A DNA stretch of 64,000 nt. Origin: Pseudomonadota bacterium. Its GTDB lineage: Bacteria; Bdellovibrionota_B; Oligoflexia; Oligoflexales; CAIYRB01. A model generated the notes under the pieces. The model saw only the letters and a list, made by a program, of their open reading frames with translations, was not told the DNA's origin and made no database searches. Shown piece by piece: positions 1 through 9,191 of the stretch; position 1 is the stretch's first letter, and each line of letters opens with the position of its first letter. The stretch lies in NCBI GenBank assembly GCA_026390435.1, contig JAPLFY010000028.1, positions 1-64,000 of the forward strand, written 5' to 3'. Both the position numbers and the translations under genes were made by a program.

Positions 1-21
1 TTTCTTTCTGGAGGATTTGTA

Positions 22-2127
22 GTGGTTTCATTGATTTATGGTTGTGGAATTTTGGCCTTGTTGGCCGCTGCGTTTTACGCGTGGCGCGTGATTCGTGTTC
101 CGATTGAAGCTAGCACTCCGGCACAGGTTGAGCGCTTGAAAGAAATTTCTGGTGCAATCGCTGAGGGCGCGATGGCGTTTCTGTCCCGCGAGTATCTGTT
201 TGTCGGTGGGTTCGCACTGGCATTTGCTGTCTTAATCTTTTACGCACTAAATACTGGCACGCTGCCCTTCAATGAAGGTGCCTACAGCGCGGCTTCGTTC
301 CTCGCTGGAGCGATCACCTCCAGTTTGTGCGCATTCTTAGGTATGAAGATCGCTACGATGGGTAACGTGCGCGCTACGTCGCGTGCACAGGTTAGCATCG
401 CCGCAGCCTTTCGCGTCGCTTTTGATGCTGGTGCTGTGATGGGATTTGGCCTGGTCGGTCTTGGCATTTTAGCTCTGATCTCGATCGTCTTGGTTTACAC
501 CAACCTACTTGGCAAACCTGAGTTGGTTATGGATATGGTTGCTGGCTTCGGTCTCGGTGGATCCACCGTGGCTCTGTTCGGTCGCGTCGGCGGTGGTATC
601 TACACCAAAGCTGCAGACGTCGGCGCTGACTTGGTCGGCAAAGTTGAGCAAGGTATTCCTGAAGATGACCCACGTAACCCAGCCGTGATCGCCGACAACG
701 TCGGTGACAACGTCGGTGACATCGCCGGTATGGGCGCTGACCTTTTCGGCTCACTGGCAGAAGCCACCTGCGCCGCCTTGGTGATCGGTGCCACTGCTGA
801 AGCACTCGCTACCAACTTCGATGCACTGCTTTACCCAATCGTTATCTCTGCGGTTGGTATTCCAGTTTGCCTATTCACCGCTATGTTCGCTCGCCTCGGC
901 AAAGACAGCACTGCTGTTGAGCCCGTGCTGAAGCGTCAGCTGCTTATCTCCACCGTTTTGATGTCGATCGCCATCTGGCTTGTGACCGACAAAATCATGG
1001 TCGAAAGCTTCACGGTCGGCACGACAGTAGTCTCGAAAGCGGGCGTTCTCGTTTCGATCTTGTCCGGTCTCTGGTCGGGTCTTTTGATCGGCTACGTCAC
1101 CGAGTACTACACCTCGCATTCCTACGCACCAGTACGCTCGATTGCTACGGCATCGGAAACTGGCGCCGCTACCAACATCATCTACGGCTTGAGCGTTGGC
1201 TACAGATCGGCTCTCGTTCCAGTACTTGCTATCGCGGCTACTGCTTACGTCTCCTGGACCTACGCTGGCATGTACGGTATCGCCGTATCTGCGATCGGCA
1301 TGATCTCGACCATCGCTATCGGCCTCACCATCGACGCCTACGGCCCCGTCTCTGACAACGCCGGCGGTATCGCTGAAATGGCAGAGCTCGGCAAAGAAGT
1401 CCGCAAACGCACCGACACCCTAGACGCCGCTGGTAACACCACGGCTGCTATCGGCAAAGGCTTTGCCATCGGCTCCGCTGTACTTACAGCACTGGCTCTA
1501 TTCGCAGCGTTCTTGACCCGCGCTAAAATCGACAGCGTCAACCTACTGTCGCCGACCGTGTTTGCTGGTCTGCTAGTTGGTGGCGTCTTGCCGTTTATCT
1601 TCACCTCGCAAACGATGCTGGCTGTAGGCGAAGCTGCTAACGCGATGATTGAAGAAGTGCGCCGTCAGTTCCGCACAATTCCTGGACTGCTAGAAGGCAC
1701 AGCCAAGCCTGACTACCGCACTTGCGTCGCGATTTCGACCACTGCGGCACTGCAGCGCATGATTCCCCCAGGCATCCTAGTGATCGCTTCGCCGCTAGTT
1801 GTCGGTGTGCTCTTCGGTGTGCAAGCTCTTGCTGGCCTGCTCGCTGGTTCGCTGATCTGCGGCTTAGTTATGGCTCTCTCTGCCTCCAACTCCGGTGGCG
1901 CTTGGGACAACGCGAAGAAATACATCGAGACTGGCGCTCACGGCGGCAAGGGCTCTGACGCCCATAAAGCTGCCGTCGTTGGCGACACCGTAGGCGACCC
2001 GTTCAAAGACACCTCGGGCCCATCGCTGAACATCTTGATGAAACTGATGGCGATCTTGAGCCTAGTATTCGTGCCGTTTATCATCACGGCTCACGAAGCT
2101 GTGCTTGCCGTTCTCGGCCTTAAGTAA
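22..2127 (+). CDS. hppA: K+-dependent membrane-bound ion-pumping pyrophosphatase
   Basis: Inner-membrane pump that couples hydrolysis of pyrophosphate to H+ or Na+ export. The 701-residue length fits the family. The hallmark substrate loop [20 protein letters not shown] and a C-terminal [15 protein letters not shown] loop carry the Asp/Lys residues that bind Mg-PPi. In the potassium-site segment the protein reads [10 protein letters not shown]; Ala rather than Lys here marks the K+-dependent subfamily. Whether it moves H+ or Na+ cannot be told by eye. Start is GTG with a GGAGG about 7 bases upstream. Stands alone and is convergent with the gene at 2158. Confidence 0.96.
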   Translation: MVSLIYGCGILALLAAAFYAWRVIRVPIEASTPAQVERLKEISGAIAEGAMAFLSREYLFVGGFALAFAVLIFYALNTGTLPFNEGAYSAASFLAGAITSSLCAFLGMKIATMGNVRATSRAQVSIAAAFRVAFDAGAVMGFGLVGLGILALISIVLVYTNLLGKPELVMDMVAGFGLGGSTVALFGRVGGGIYTKAADVGADLVGKVEQGIPEDDPRNPAVIADNVGDNVGDIAGMGADLFGSLAEATCAALVIGATAEALATNFDALLYPIVISAVGIPVCLFTAMFARLGKDSTAVEPVLKRQLLISTVLMSIAIWLVTDKIMVESFTVGTTVVSKAGVLVSILSGLWSGLLIGYVTEYYTSHSYAPVRSIATASETGAATNIIYGLSVGYRSALVPVLAIAATAYVSWTYAGMYGIAVSAIGMISTIAIGLTIDAYGPVSDNAGGIAEMAELGKEVRKRTDTLDAAGNTTAAIGKGFAIGSAVLTALALFAAFLTRAKIDSVNLLSPTVFAGLLVGGVLPFIFTSQTMLAVGEAANAMIEEVRRQFRTIPGLLEGTAKPDYRTCVAISTTAALQRMIPPGILVIASPLVVGVLFGVQALAGLLAGSLICGLVMALSASNSGGAWDNAKKYIETGAHGGKGSDAHKAAVVGDTVGDPFKDTSGPSLNILMKLMAILSLVFVPFIITAHEAVLAVLGLK

Positions 2128-2156
2128 GTTAGTAAGTTAGTAAGTTAGTAAGTTAG
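2125..2156. repeat. Four tandem copies of an 8-bp unit
   Basis: TAAGTTAG is repeated four times without change, and a partial TAAG precedes it. The first copy supplies the stop codon of hppA and the array ends one base before the stop of the convergent flavoprotein gene. Because 8 is not a multiple of 3 and each unit holds TAA and TAG, the array has stops in all three forward frames. Confidence 0.95.
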
Positions 2157-2157
2157 T

Positions 2158-3459
2158 CTAGACGGGCAGCGATGCAACCATCGCCTGCCCAGCAATCCAG
2201 GCGGTGGTCCAAGCCGCCTGGAAGTTAAATCCACCCGTGATCCCATCGACCGCCAGCACTTCACCAGCAAAATATAAGCCCGGAACGACACGACTCTCCA
2301 TCGTGCGAAAATCGACTTCTTTCAGATGTATGCCGCCAGCAGAGACGAACTCTTCTTTGAACACACCCTTACCGGTAATTTGATATTGGCCGCGGTGGAG
2401 TTCATTCAGCAACCGCTCCATTTCGTCTTTAGTCACATCGGCGTAAGTGCGCTCATTATCTAAGCCCAAATACTGAACTAGACTCTCCCAGAAGCGGCGC
2501 GGCAGCTGCGCAAATGGACTGTGTTTCGCAATCGTACGACGCGGATGCTCCGCTTTAAAAGCACGCAGCATCCCCTGCAACTCAGCCGCTGAGTGCTGCG
2601 GCAAATAATTAATCACCAAGCTCGCCTGATACTGACTCGCATGCAGAGCCACAGCACCAAAGGCTGAGAGCTTTAAAACCGCTGGGCCGCTGAGCCCCCA
2701 ATGTGTGATTAACATCGGCCCTTGCCGCTCAAGACGCTTAGACTCGGGGCATTGCAACGACAGGTGTACCTCACTAAAGGCGACACCCGACAACTCCGCA
2801 AGGCGCGGATCTTTTATATTGAAGGTAAATAGCGACGGGACGTGAGGCTCTAGGCGGTGACCGAGTTGTGCCGCCAATTCTAGTCCCGCAGGCGCGCTAC
2901 CTGTGGCTATCATCAATCGGTCGGCGCCGATCTCGCGGCCGTCTTTCAGAGTCAGGTTAAAGCTCTCACCGTCGCGTACTATTTTAACGACAGAGGCACC
3001 CAAACAAACTTCGACACCAGCCGCTGCCGCACTTGACTCTAGGCACTTAGCAACCGTCGCCGAACTATCCGTCACCGGAAACATCCGGCCGTCAGCCTCG
3101 ACCTTTAGAGCCACGCCGCGGCCTTCAAACCAAGACACCGTATCGCGCGGCTGAAAGCGCATGAACGCAGAGCGAAGCTCGCGACTGCCTCTGGGATAAT
3201 TGTCGATCAGCTTTACCGGATCAAAGCAGTGATGAGTGACGTTACAACGCCCGCCACCGGACAGATGCACTTTCATCAGGACTTTGCGTGTCGCTTCGAG
3301 CAAGGTCACGCGCCCATGCGGCGCCAACTCTGCAGCACGAATCGCCGCAAAATAACCAGCAGCACCACCACCGATCACGACGATGTGCGGACGCTGCTGT
3401 TTTGATTGATCTGCGTGATCTGAATTACCTGAATCTTTTGTATGCAAGGAATTAGACAT
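2158..3459 (-). CDS. HI0933/YhiN-family FAD-dependent oxidoreductase
   Basis: Predicted cytosolic flavoprotein of the HI0933 (BaiN-like, 'aminoacetone oxidase family') group; the physiological substrate is unknown for most members. The dinucleotide-binding fold begins near residue 25 with VVIGGGAAGYFAAIRAAE. The family signature LSGGGRCNVTHHC follows near residue 66, and the C-terminal FAD contact region has GLYFAGEVLAVDGITGGFNFQAAW. The first 22 residues are polar and non-conserved in look. It lies 8 bp behind the membrane protein at 3468, so the two are probably co-transcribed. 433 residues is slightly long because of the N-terminal extension. Confidence 0.9.
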   Translation of the reverse strand: MSNSLHTKDSGNSDHADQSKQQRPHIVVIGGGAAGYFAAIRAAELAPHGRVTLLEATRKVLMKVHLSGGGRCNVTHHCFDPVKLIDNYPRGSRELRSAFMRFQPRDTVSWFEGRGVALKVEADGRMFPVTDSSATVAKCLESSAAAAGVEVCLGASVVKIVRDGESFNLTLKDGREIGADRLMIATGSAPAGLELAAQLGHRLEPHVPSLFTFNIKDPRLAELSGVAFSEVHLSLQCPESKRLERQGPMLITHWGLSGPAVLKLSAFGAVALHASQYQASLVINYLPQHSAAELQGMLRAFKAEHPRRTIAKHSPFAQLPRRFWESLVQYLGLDNERTYADVTKDEMERLLNELHRGQYQITGKGVFKEEFVSAGGIHLKEVDFRTMESRVVPGLYFAGEVLAVDGITGGFNFQAAWTTAWIAGQAMVASLPV

Positions 3460-3467
3460 ATGACGAC

Positions 3468-4226
3468 TTAAGAATCACCCCGACCCTGATCGGGCCGCAG
3501 TGGTGGTAGACCATTAGTCGGCGACGACCAAGCAGGAGTATCGCCGGGAAAAGGGGGCAAATCTACTTGCGGACTTTGCTCCCAGTAGTTCACAGGAGGA
3601 GTATTGGCGGCGCTATGAGCATGATGCGCCGCGTTACCGGTATTAACACCAGGACGACGTGATGAACGAGGGCGGCGCTTCTTGCCACCGCGCCGCGGGA
3701 AAAGTCCCCATATCAGCATGTTGATCGCGAGCACAGTAAATAACAGTGCCCCGCCAACTAATGCGGCAAAGACAACATACTCACGCAGGCTGTTGTGTTC
3801 CTTGGAATGATCGATGGGCTGTGAGTCGATCGTGAAATTCACCAGCGGCATTTCGCCGGCTTCTAGTGGGTCGGTGCGATATCCAATCGACTTAAGGGCA
3901 CGTACCAATTCTAGACGTGCTTGACGCACCACCTCAGGAGGGAGATCTGAGGTTAGAGTTACCGCAAGATTTACTTTGGTAATGGTAGGCTCAGGCTTGC
4001 TCAAATCAAAATTAGCCAGACTGCTAACATCAGTGTGATCTGGCGGTTGTTGTCCGACTTCCTTGAAGTAATGATCCAAGGTCTGCCGCACCAACTCGTC
4101 CATCTTCGTAGCTACAGCTTGCTGATAACCATCAAGGGCTTCTTGCGGTACCGCGTGGGCTTGAGATGCGGTAAGTGCGAAAGTTACAACCAGGGAAGCG
4201 AGGGCAGCCAGGGCGCGCTGCAGCAT
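3468..4226 (-). CDS. Exported single-pass membrane protein of unknown function
   Basis: No family recognised. The N-terminus (MLQRALAALASLVV...) is a signal peptide ending near AHA. A soluble alpha/beta-looking segment follows, then one strong membrane span (YVVFAALVGGALLFTVLAINMLIWG). After it come a basic stretch (RRGGKKRRPRSSRR) and a proline-rich tail ending in GRGDS. The longest reading frame would start at 4250, but a GAGAGG lies five bases before the ATG at 4226, directly preceding the signal peptide, so 4226 is chosen. Likely co-transcribed with the flavoprotein gene 8 bp downstream. Confidence 0.75.
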   Translation of the reverse strand: MLQRALAALASLVVTFALTASQAHAVPQEALDGYQQAVATKMDELVRQTLDHYFKEVGQQPPDHTDVSSLANFDLSKPEPTITKVNLAVTLTSDLPPEVVRQARLELVRALKSIGYRTDPLEAGEMPLVNFTIDSQPIDHSKEHNSLREYVVFAALVGGALLFTVLAINMLIWGLFPRRGGKKRRPRSSRRPGVNTGNAAHHAHSAANTPPVNYWEQSPQVDLPPFPGDTPAWSSPTNGLPPLRPDQGRGDS

Positions 4227-4377
4227 AGGGGGACCTCTCATGAAAGTCATTGAAGATGGGCTCAGTCTGAAGCGGTCTAAAAGTGCCGGCTAAACATAAC
4301 AGATTTATCTTTCGGGCTCCAGCTGGGCGCGTATGCGGCAGAATAATACAATAAATTTGGATATTTAGAATGCTAAA

Positions 4378-5751
4378 TTACTGCCCTCTCAACAATCGAT
4401 TTAGCTCGCCGGCGAAATAAAGGGGCAAATGATAAAGCTGAAACTCAGCTCGCCGTGCCCCTTCTGGGGTCGGCACCTCATGATTGGCCCGCTCAATTGC
4501 TGGCAGGTCCAAACTGAACTTAACGGCACGACGGCACCCCCGTAGCGCGACAAATTGCAGCAATGATTTAAGCGCACCAGACTTACCACTTTTTACTTCA
4601 ATAGGAAGAATTTCGGTGCCTTTCTGAACTAAGAAATCGACTTCTGCATTGCCCGTTTTACCTTCACGGAGCCAGTAGTAGAGGGTCTGATGATCCTTAG
4701 CACTGGCAAAATCTGTCAGATGCTGTGCGACAAACTGCTCAGCCAACTTCCCTTTAAAAAATAGGGACTCATCTGTACCCGTTAGCGGTAGATCCATGCC
4801 GACCATTCGGTTGAGTAGACCAATATCCAGCCAATACGATTTAAAAACTTTGTCATCCACCTGAGCACTCAGGGGCACTCCGTCACCAGATGTGTGTAAA
4901 GCCGGCCTCACCAGGCGAGCTTGCACTAAATGCTGAATACAGGTTCGTACCTGCGCAGCGCGCTTATCGGGGGCAATATTGCTAGCCTTGATCTTGTGAC
5001 CAATTTCGCGGGGGAGACGGTCATAGACGCTTTGCAATAACGGGATTTGAGATTTTTTCTCATACTTTGCAAAGTCATCTCGGTAGGTACCGACTATATT
5101 ATCCTGCAAGCCTACCCAATCACCGCCGCGGGGATGCTTGCAATGATAGGCAACTACCTCTGGCATTCCACCCAGTAAAAAATATGTTCGCAGTAATTTC
5201 TTTAATTGCTCATGCAGGCTCAACGGCCACGGCTTACCAAGTTCATAGGTTTGAATTTGCTCAAGTAACCATGGCTCACCTTTCGCCAACAAAAACTCGG
5301 CAAACGTGAGCGGTTGCATAAACATGTATTGAATACGCCCTACCGGCATCGAGAACGAATGGTCAGAAAGCGCAAACTCCAGCAGTGAGCCGGCGGCGAT
5401 CACCGGCAGCTGTGGCCACTCCTCGTGAAAATAACGCAAGGCAGCAAGAGCATGGGGTGTGGCCTGGACTTCGTCGAGAAAGAGAAGGCCAGCTTGGTCA
5501 TCAATCCCTTTTTTCAGAGCACCCTCAAGCTCGCTACGAATCACACCAAGGTCCAAAGTAGCAAAAGTTTTATCGAGAGAGGGATAGCGCTCCAGATTTA
5601 TCTCGTAGAGAGTCCGCTTTTGACTTTCAGCAAACATACGTACCGCGGTTGATTTACCAACCTGCCTAGCACCGCGTAAAACCAAAGGCTTCCTCGTCGA
5701 AGATGATATCCAATGATTTAAGTATGTTATAGAATTTCTATACAGAAACAC
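4378..5751 (-). CDS. AAA-family ATPase with DUF4143 C-terminal domain
   Basis: Member of the AAA_14/DUF4143 ATPases common in prokaryotes as stand-alone, patchily distributed genes of unresolved role. The P-loop GARQVGKST lies near residue 27, a Walker B-like LLFLDEVQ near 93, and IAAGSLLEF (sensor 1 region) near 118. The C-terminal half has the nuclease-like core VDFLVQKGTEILPIEVKSGKSG seen in DUF4143. 457 residues is within the usual range. The only usable start is GTG, which abuts an AAGGGG and lies inside a perfect inverted repeat (see 5746-5794). It has no functional partner beside it. Confidence 0.88.
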   Translation of the reverse strand: MFLYRNSITYLNHWISSSTRKPLVLRGARQVGKSTAVRMFAESQKRTLYEINLERYPSLDKTFATLDLGVIRSELEGALKKGIDDQAGLLFLDEVQATPHALAALRYFHEEWPQLPVIAAGSLLEFALSDHSFSMPVGRIQYMFMQPLTFAEFLLAKGEPWLLEQIQTYELGKPWPLSLHEQLKKLLRTYFLLGGMPEVVAYHCKHPRGGDWVGLQDNIVGTYRDDFAKYEKKSQIPLLQSVYDRLPREIGHKIKASNIAPDKRAAQVRTCIQHLVQARLVRPALHTSGDGVPLSAQVDDKVFKSYWLDIGLLNRMVGMDLPLTGTDESLFFKGKLAEQFVAQHLTDFASAKDHQTLYYWLREGKTGNAEVDFLVQKGTEILPIEVKSGKSGALKSLLQFVALRGCRRAVKFSLDLPAIERANHEVPTPEGARRAEFQLYHLPLYFAGELNRLLRGQ

Positions 5752-5794
5752 CCCCTTATTTTGTCACACTTGATGCTAAAACATGGGGGTGTTT
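5746..5794 (-). promoter_or_regulatory. Inverted repeat covering the start of the AAA ATPase gene
   Basis: Perfect 10-bp arms AAACACCCCC (5746-5755) and GGGGGTGTTT (5785-5794) are separated by 29 bases. In the minus-strand transcript the second arm contains both the G-rich ribosome-binding stretch and the GTG start, so pairing would hide the start. It could equally be a protein operator. Confidence 0.55.
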
Positions 5795-5860
5795 TAGTCA
5801 ATTCGGCCAAAATCATGCTATCGCGACGAGGTGCTTATTCACTGAAATCGAGGCCTTAAT

Positions 5861-7054
5861 TTAAATCACCCCGTCCGCCGCCAGCTTTGCCACGGCCTCA
5901 GCATCAAGCCCCAACCAATCGCCGAGAATTTGCTCGTTATCAGCGCCCAAACTCGGCGGAGCGCGCACCTCGACCGGGTCTGCCACCAGCGGCGACCGCA
6001 GCAAATCCACGTCACTGCCATCAGGCCTTTTCGCTTTGATTTTAAATCTTCGATTCGCAGCTAGATCACTGTGCATCAGAGTCGCCAAATCCCAGATCGG
6101 ACCGCACGGAACTTTTGCCGCAGTCAGGTCGTGAATCCATTGCTCTGTGGAGCGCTGCTTCAACCAACTCCCGACCTGGGGAATCAACGCCTCACGATGG
6201 CGCACTCGGCTCTCGTTGGTGGCAAAGCGCGCGTCCACGGCCATATCATCATGCTCCGCAACCTTACAGAAACGCCGCCACTGTGCGTCATTTCCGACTG
6301 CAAGCACTAGCCATCCGTTGGCAGTGGCAAAGGCCTCGTAAGGAACAATCTGTGCGTGGGCGTTACCTTGGCGCGCTGGCACTTTGCCGGTGGTCAAAAA
6401 ACTCTGACCTACATTCGCCATACTCGCCACAGCACAGTCAATCAAAGCTAATTCGATGGCATAACCATGGCCGGACTGCGCCCTACCGCGCAGTGCTGCA
6501 AGCACAGCGACTGCAGCATAAAGTCCAGTGGTAATGTCTGCGATGGCGACACCAAATTTACTCGGCGGTCCCTCTTTAGGTCCCGTCGCCGCCATCATCC
6601 CACTCATGCCCTGCACGACAAAATCGTAGCCTGGTCTGTCCGCATCAGGACCGGAGCGCCCGAATCCAGACAGCGAACAAATAATCAGCCGCGGATTACG
6701 CTGGTGCATAGTTGCGGCGTCCATGCCGAGATCATGCACTGAATCGGCGCGAAAATTCTCGAGGACAATATCACTGCGCTCAACAAGCTTAAGCCACAGC
6801 TCGCGCCCAGCTGCCTGCTTAAGGTCGAGGGTAAGCGAGCGCTTGCCGCGATTGCACGACATAAAATAAGCACTAAGGTCATCAAGATACGGAGGACCCC
6901 AAGCTCGGGTGTCATCACCACTGCCGGGTTGCTCGATCTTGACCACTTCAGCACCTAGGTCAGCGAGGATCTGCCCCGCGTAAGGCCCGGCCAGCACGCG
7001 CGAGGCATCTAACACGCGCAGGCCCTGCAAGCTCTGCGCTAAATCAGAGCTCAT
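5861..7054 (-). CDS. CaiB/BaiF-type class III CoA-transferase
   Basis: Predicted cytosolic enzyme that moves CoA between carboxylic acids. Family features are present in order: LRVLDASRVLAGPYAGQILADLGAEVVKIE at the N-terminus, NRGKRSLTLDLK, and ADITTGLYAA, whose Asp is the usual covalent catalytic residue. 397 residues is typical. The start codon overlaps the stop of the murG-like gene (ATGA), so it is translated at the end of that operon. The substrate is unknown; formyl-, succinyl- and alpha-methylacyl-CoA enzymes share this fold. Confidence 0.92.
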   Translation of the reverse strand: MSSDLAQSLQGLRVLDASRVLAGPYAGQILADLGAEVVKIEQPGSGDDTRAWGPPYLDDLSAYFMSCNRGKRSLTLDLKQAAGRELWLKLVERSDIVLENFRADSVHDLGMDAATMHQRNPRLIICSLSGFGRSGPDADRPGYDFVVQGMSGMMAATGPKEGPPSKFGVAIADITTGLYAAVAVLAALRGRAQSGHGYAIELALIDCAVASMANVGQSFLTTGKVPARQGNAHAQIVPYEAFATANGWLVLAVGNDAQWRRFCKVAEHDDMAVDARFATNESRVRHREALIPQVGSWLKQRSTEQWIHDLTAAKVPCGPIWDLATLMHSDLAANRRFKIKAKRPDGSDVDLLRSPLVADPVEVRAPPSLGADNEQILGDWLGLDAEAVAKLAADGVI

Positions 7055-8142
7055 GACGGCACTACAGGTAGGCCCGCAGCTTCGCTTAAGGCTGCCAATA
7101 TTCGCTCAGCAGCGCCTACGGCATTGTGCGTACTCTGCGCCTTTTTTATCGCATCACTCTGCGTCATCAACTCGCCAATCTGAGCTTTGAAAGAGTCTGG
7201 AGTTAGATCTTTCTCCCGCAACACCAGCGCCCACCCCTGCCGCTTAAATGACTCGGCATTGATCACCTGATCACCGCGGCTACCCAGCTCAAGTGGGATA
7301 AGGAGCATCGGCTTGCGTAAGGCCAAAACTTCAAACAACGAATTCGCACCCGCCCGACTAATCACAAAGTCACTCAGAGCATAAATGTCTTTCATCTCTT
7401 CGCTGAGAAATTCAAAACTTTTGTAGCGCGAATGCTGGAAGCCAATGCCTTTGCCAGCCCCTGTGAGGTGAATCACCCGCACCCGCTCCATGAGCCAAGG
7501 CAAAATCCCAAGCAAAGCGGCATTGACGCGCTGCGCGCCCTGACTGCCACCCATGACCAAAATCGTTGGTAGTGATTCGTCGGCAAACCCACAAAGCTTC
7601 TGCCCAACCGCACGGTCCCCTTGAAATAACTGCTGCCTAATGGGCGTACCAACCTGCTCCGACTTGTCGCGCAGATAATTCGCTGTCTCGGGAAAGGTAT
7701 AAAGCAACTTACGCGCCACCGGCTTAATCAAGCGATTGGCCAGACCAGGCGTTACATCTGACTCATGCGACACGACCGGAATCCGCAGTACCCACGCAGC
7801 CCAGGCCACAGGTACAGCGACGAAGCCACCTTTGCTAAACAGCACGTCAGGCCTTTTGCGCATCAGCAGCAGTAATGCCTGCAGGCAGCCAAACCCGACC
7901 TTGAATAGATCGATCAGATTTTTCCACGACGCATAGCGGCGCAGCTTGCCGGTCGCGATGGTGTGAAACTCAACCCCCTGCGCCTCTACTAGCTGCCGCT
8001 CAAGACCGGCTGATCCCACATAAAATATTTGCCAACCGCGCTGGCGCATACCCGGCAGGAGTGCGAAATGGGGCGTCACATGACCAGCCGTGCCACCACC
8101 CGTTAGACAAACATTAAACTGTTTGGTTGATTTAGTCGGCAT
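7051..8142 (-). CDS. murG: MurG-like UDP-GlcNAc:lipid I N-acetylglucosaminyltransferase
   Basis: GT28-family transferase predicted to convert lipid I to lipid II at the inner face of the cytoplasmic membrane. The N-terminal loop is LTGGGTAGH (residues 13-21) and the acceptor side reads FSKGGFVAVPV and HESDVTPGLAN. The donor domain has VMGGSQGAQ and a later ISRAGANSLFE. These forms resemble the MurG of Firmicutes more than the proteobacterial type. The open frame extends to 8316, but that part only overlaps the upstream dppF gene; the ATG at 8142 gives the normal 363 residues. It is outside any division/cell-wall cluster, sitting between peptide-ABC ATPases and a CoA-transferase, so it may be a second copy. 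Confidence 0.85.
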   Translation of the reverse strand: MPTKSTKQFNVCLTGGGTAGHVTPHFALLPGMRQRGWQIFYVGSAGLERQLVEAQGVEFHTIATGKLRRYASWKNLIDLFKVGFGCLQALLLLMRKRPDVLFSKGGFVAVPVAWAAWVLRIPVVSHESDVTPGLANRLIKPVARKLLYTFPETANYLRDKSEQVGTPIRQQLFQGDRAVGQKLCGFADESLPTILVMGGSQGAQRVNAALLGILPWLMERVRVIHLTGAGKGIGFQHSRYKSFEFLSEEMKDIYALSDFVISRAGANSLFEVLALRKPMLLIPLELGSRGDQVINAESFKRQGWALVLREKDLTPDSFKAQIGELMTQSDAIKKAQSTHNAVGAAERILAALSEAAGLPVVPS

Positions 8143-9109
8143 AGTGGCATGACACCAAATGTGACTTGCCCGGTGCTCCGATGTCGCGAAGCTGCGGCGC
8201 TTCCGTCTTGCAGCGGTCGGTAGCATAGGGACAACGTGGATGAAAGTAACAACCAGACGGTGGATTAATCGGACTAGGCACATCGCCGGTGAGCACTTGG
8301 CGCTCTTTTTTGGCACTTAAGTTAGGCACTGGAATCGCTGCGATCAGTGCCTTTGTATAGGGATGTGACGGCCTAGCGTAAAGCGCCTCGCTAGTCGTGT
8401 ATTCCACGATCTTGCCGAGGTACATCACGGCAACTTTGTCGCTAATGTGCTCGATCACCGCTAGGTCGTGGGCGACAAATAAGTACGATAATTTAAATTT
8501 TTTGCGCAGGTCGACCAACAGATTCAGAATCTGTGATTGAATGGACACATCCAGCGCACTCACGGGCTCGTCAGCTACGATCAACTTTGGATTGAGCGCA
8601 ATCGCGCGGGCAATCCCGACACGTTGCCGTTGGCCACCGGAGAATTCATGCGGAAAGCGGTTCTCGGCATCAGTCGGCAAACCTACCGTTTCGAGAAGTT
8701 TACGGACATTGTTTTCAATCTCGCTGCGCGTGCCAAGCTTATGGATAATGAAGGGTTCGGCCAAGACTTGGCCTATAGTCATGCGTGGATTCAGCGACGA
8801 AAATGGATCCTGAAAGATGATCTGCATATCCCGGCGTTTATGCCGCATCGCCTTAGGATTCAGGCTGAGTAGATCAACCCCGTCAAAGGTGATCTGACCC
8901 GCAGTAGGCTCATAAAGGCGCAGAATAGAGCGTCCCAGCGTTGATTTGCCGCAACCGGACTCACCGACTAAGCCCAGCGTCTCGCCGTGCTGCAGGCTAA
9001 AGCTAACATCGTCGACCGCATGCACCCTAGCTACTGTCTTGCCCAGCAAGCCGCCCTTAATTGGAAAGTACTTCTTTAGTTGTCTGACCTCGAGCAGCGG
9101 TGCTTGCAT
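8132..9109 (-). CDS. dppF: Oligopeptide/dipeptide ABC transporter ATP-binding protein (DppF/OppF type)
   Basis: Cytosolic ATPase subunit of a peptide importer. Walker [11 protein letters not shown]-loop [13 protein letters not shown], signature FSGGQRQR, Walker [13 protein letters not shown] and the H-loop LFVAHDL are all intact. The C-terminal oligo_HPY extension has four cysteines (GCYFHPRCP...RC...SC), the set known to bind a 4Fe-4S cluster in some family members. The open frame begins at a TTG at 9139, but an ATG at 9109 preceded by GAGGG is preferred. It pairs with dppD 82 bp upstream; no permease or binding protein lies next to this pair. Confidence 0.92.
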   Translation of the reverse strand: MQAPLLEVRQLKKYFPIKGGLLGKTVARVHAVDDVSFSLQHGETLGLVGESGCGKSTLGRSILRLYEPTAGQITFDGVDLLSLNPKAMRHKRRDMQIIFQDPFSSLNPRMTIGQVLAEPFIIHKLGTRSEIENNVRKLLETVGLPTDAENRFPHEFSGGQRQRVGIARAIALNPKLIVADEPVSALDVSIQSQILNLLVDLRKKFKLSYLFVAHDLAVIEHISDKVAVMYLGKIVEYTTSEALYARPSHPYTKALIAAIPVPNLSAKKERQVLTGDVPSPINPPSGCYFHPRCPYATDRCKTEAPQLRDIGAPGKSHLVSCHYAD

Positions 9110-9191
9110 GGACTGCGTCCCTCTTCCGGTGGTCGCCAAATTCGTCGAGATAAACGCTCTGGCTTACATCAAGATAATGTCCAAGATAGTA

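Noticed and set aside
7051-8316. Longer MurG frame starting at 8316
   Set aside because: The first 58 codons lie within the dppF gene and do not resemble MurG; ATG at 8142 gives the normal N-terminus.
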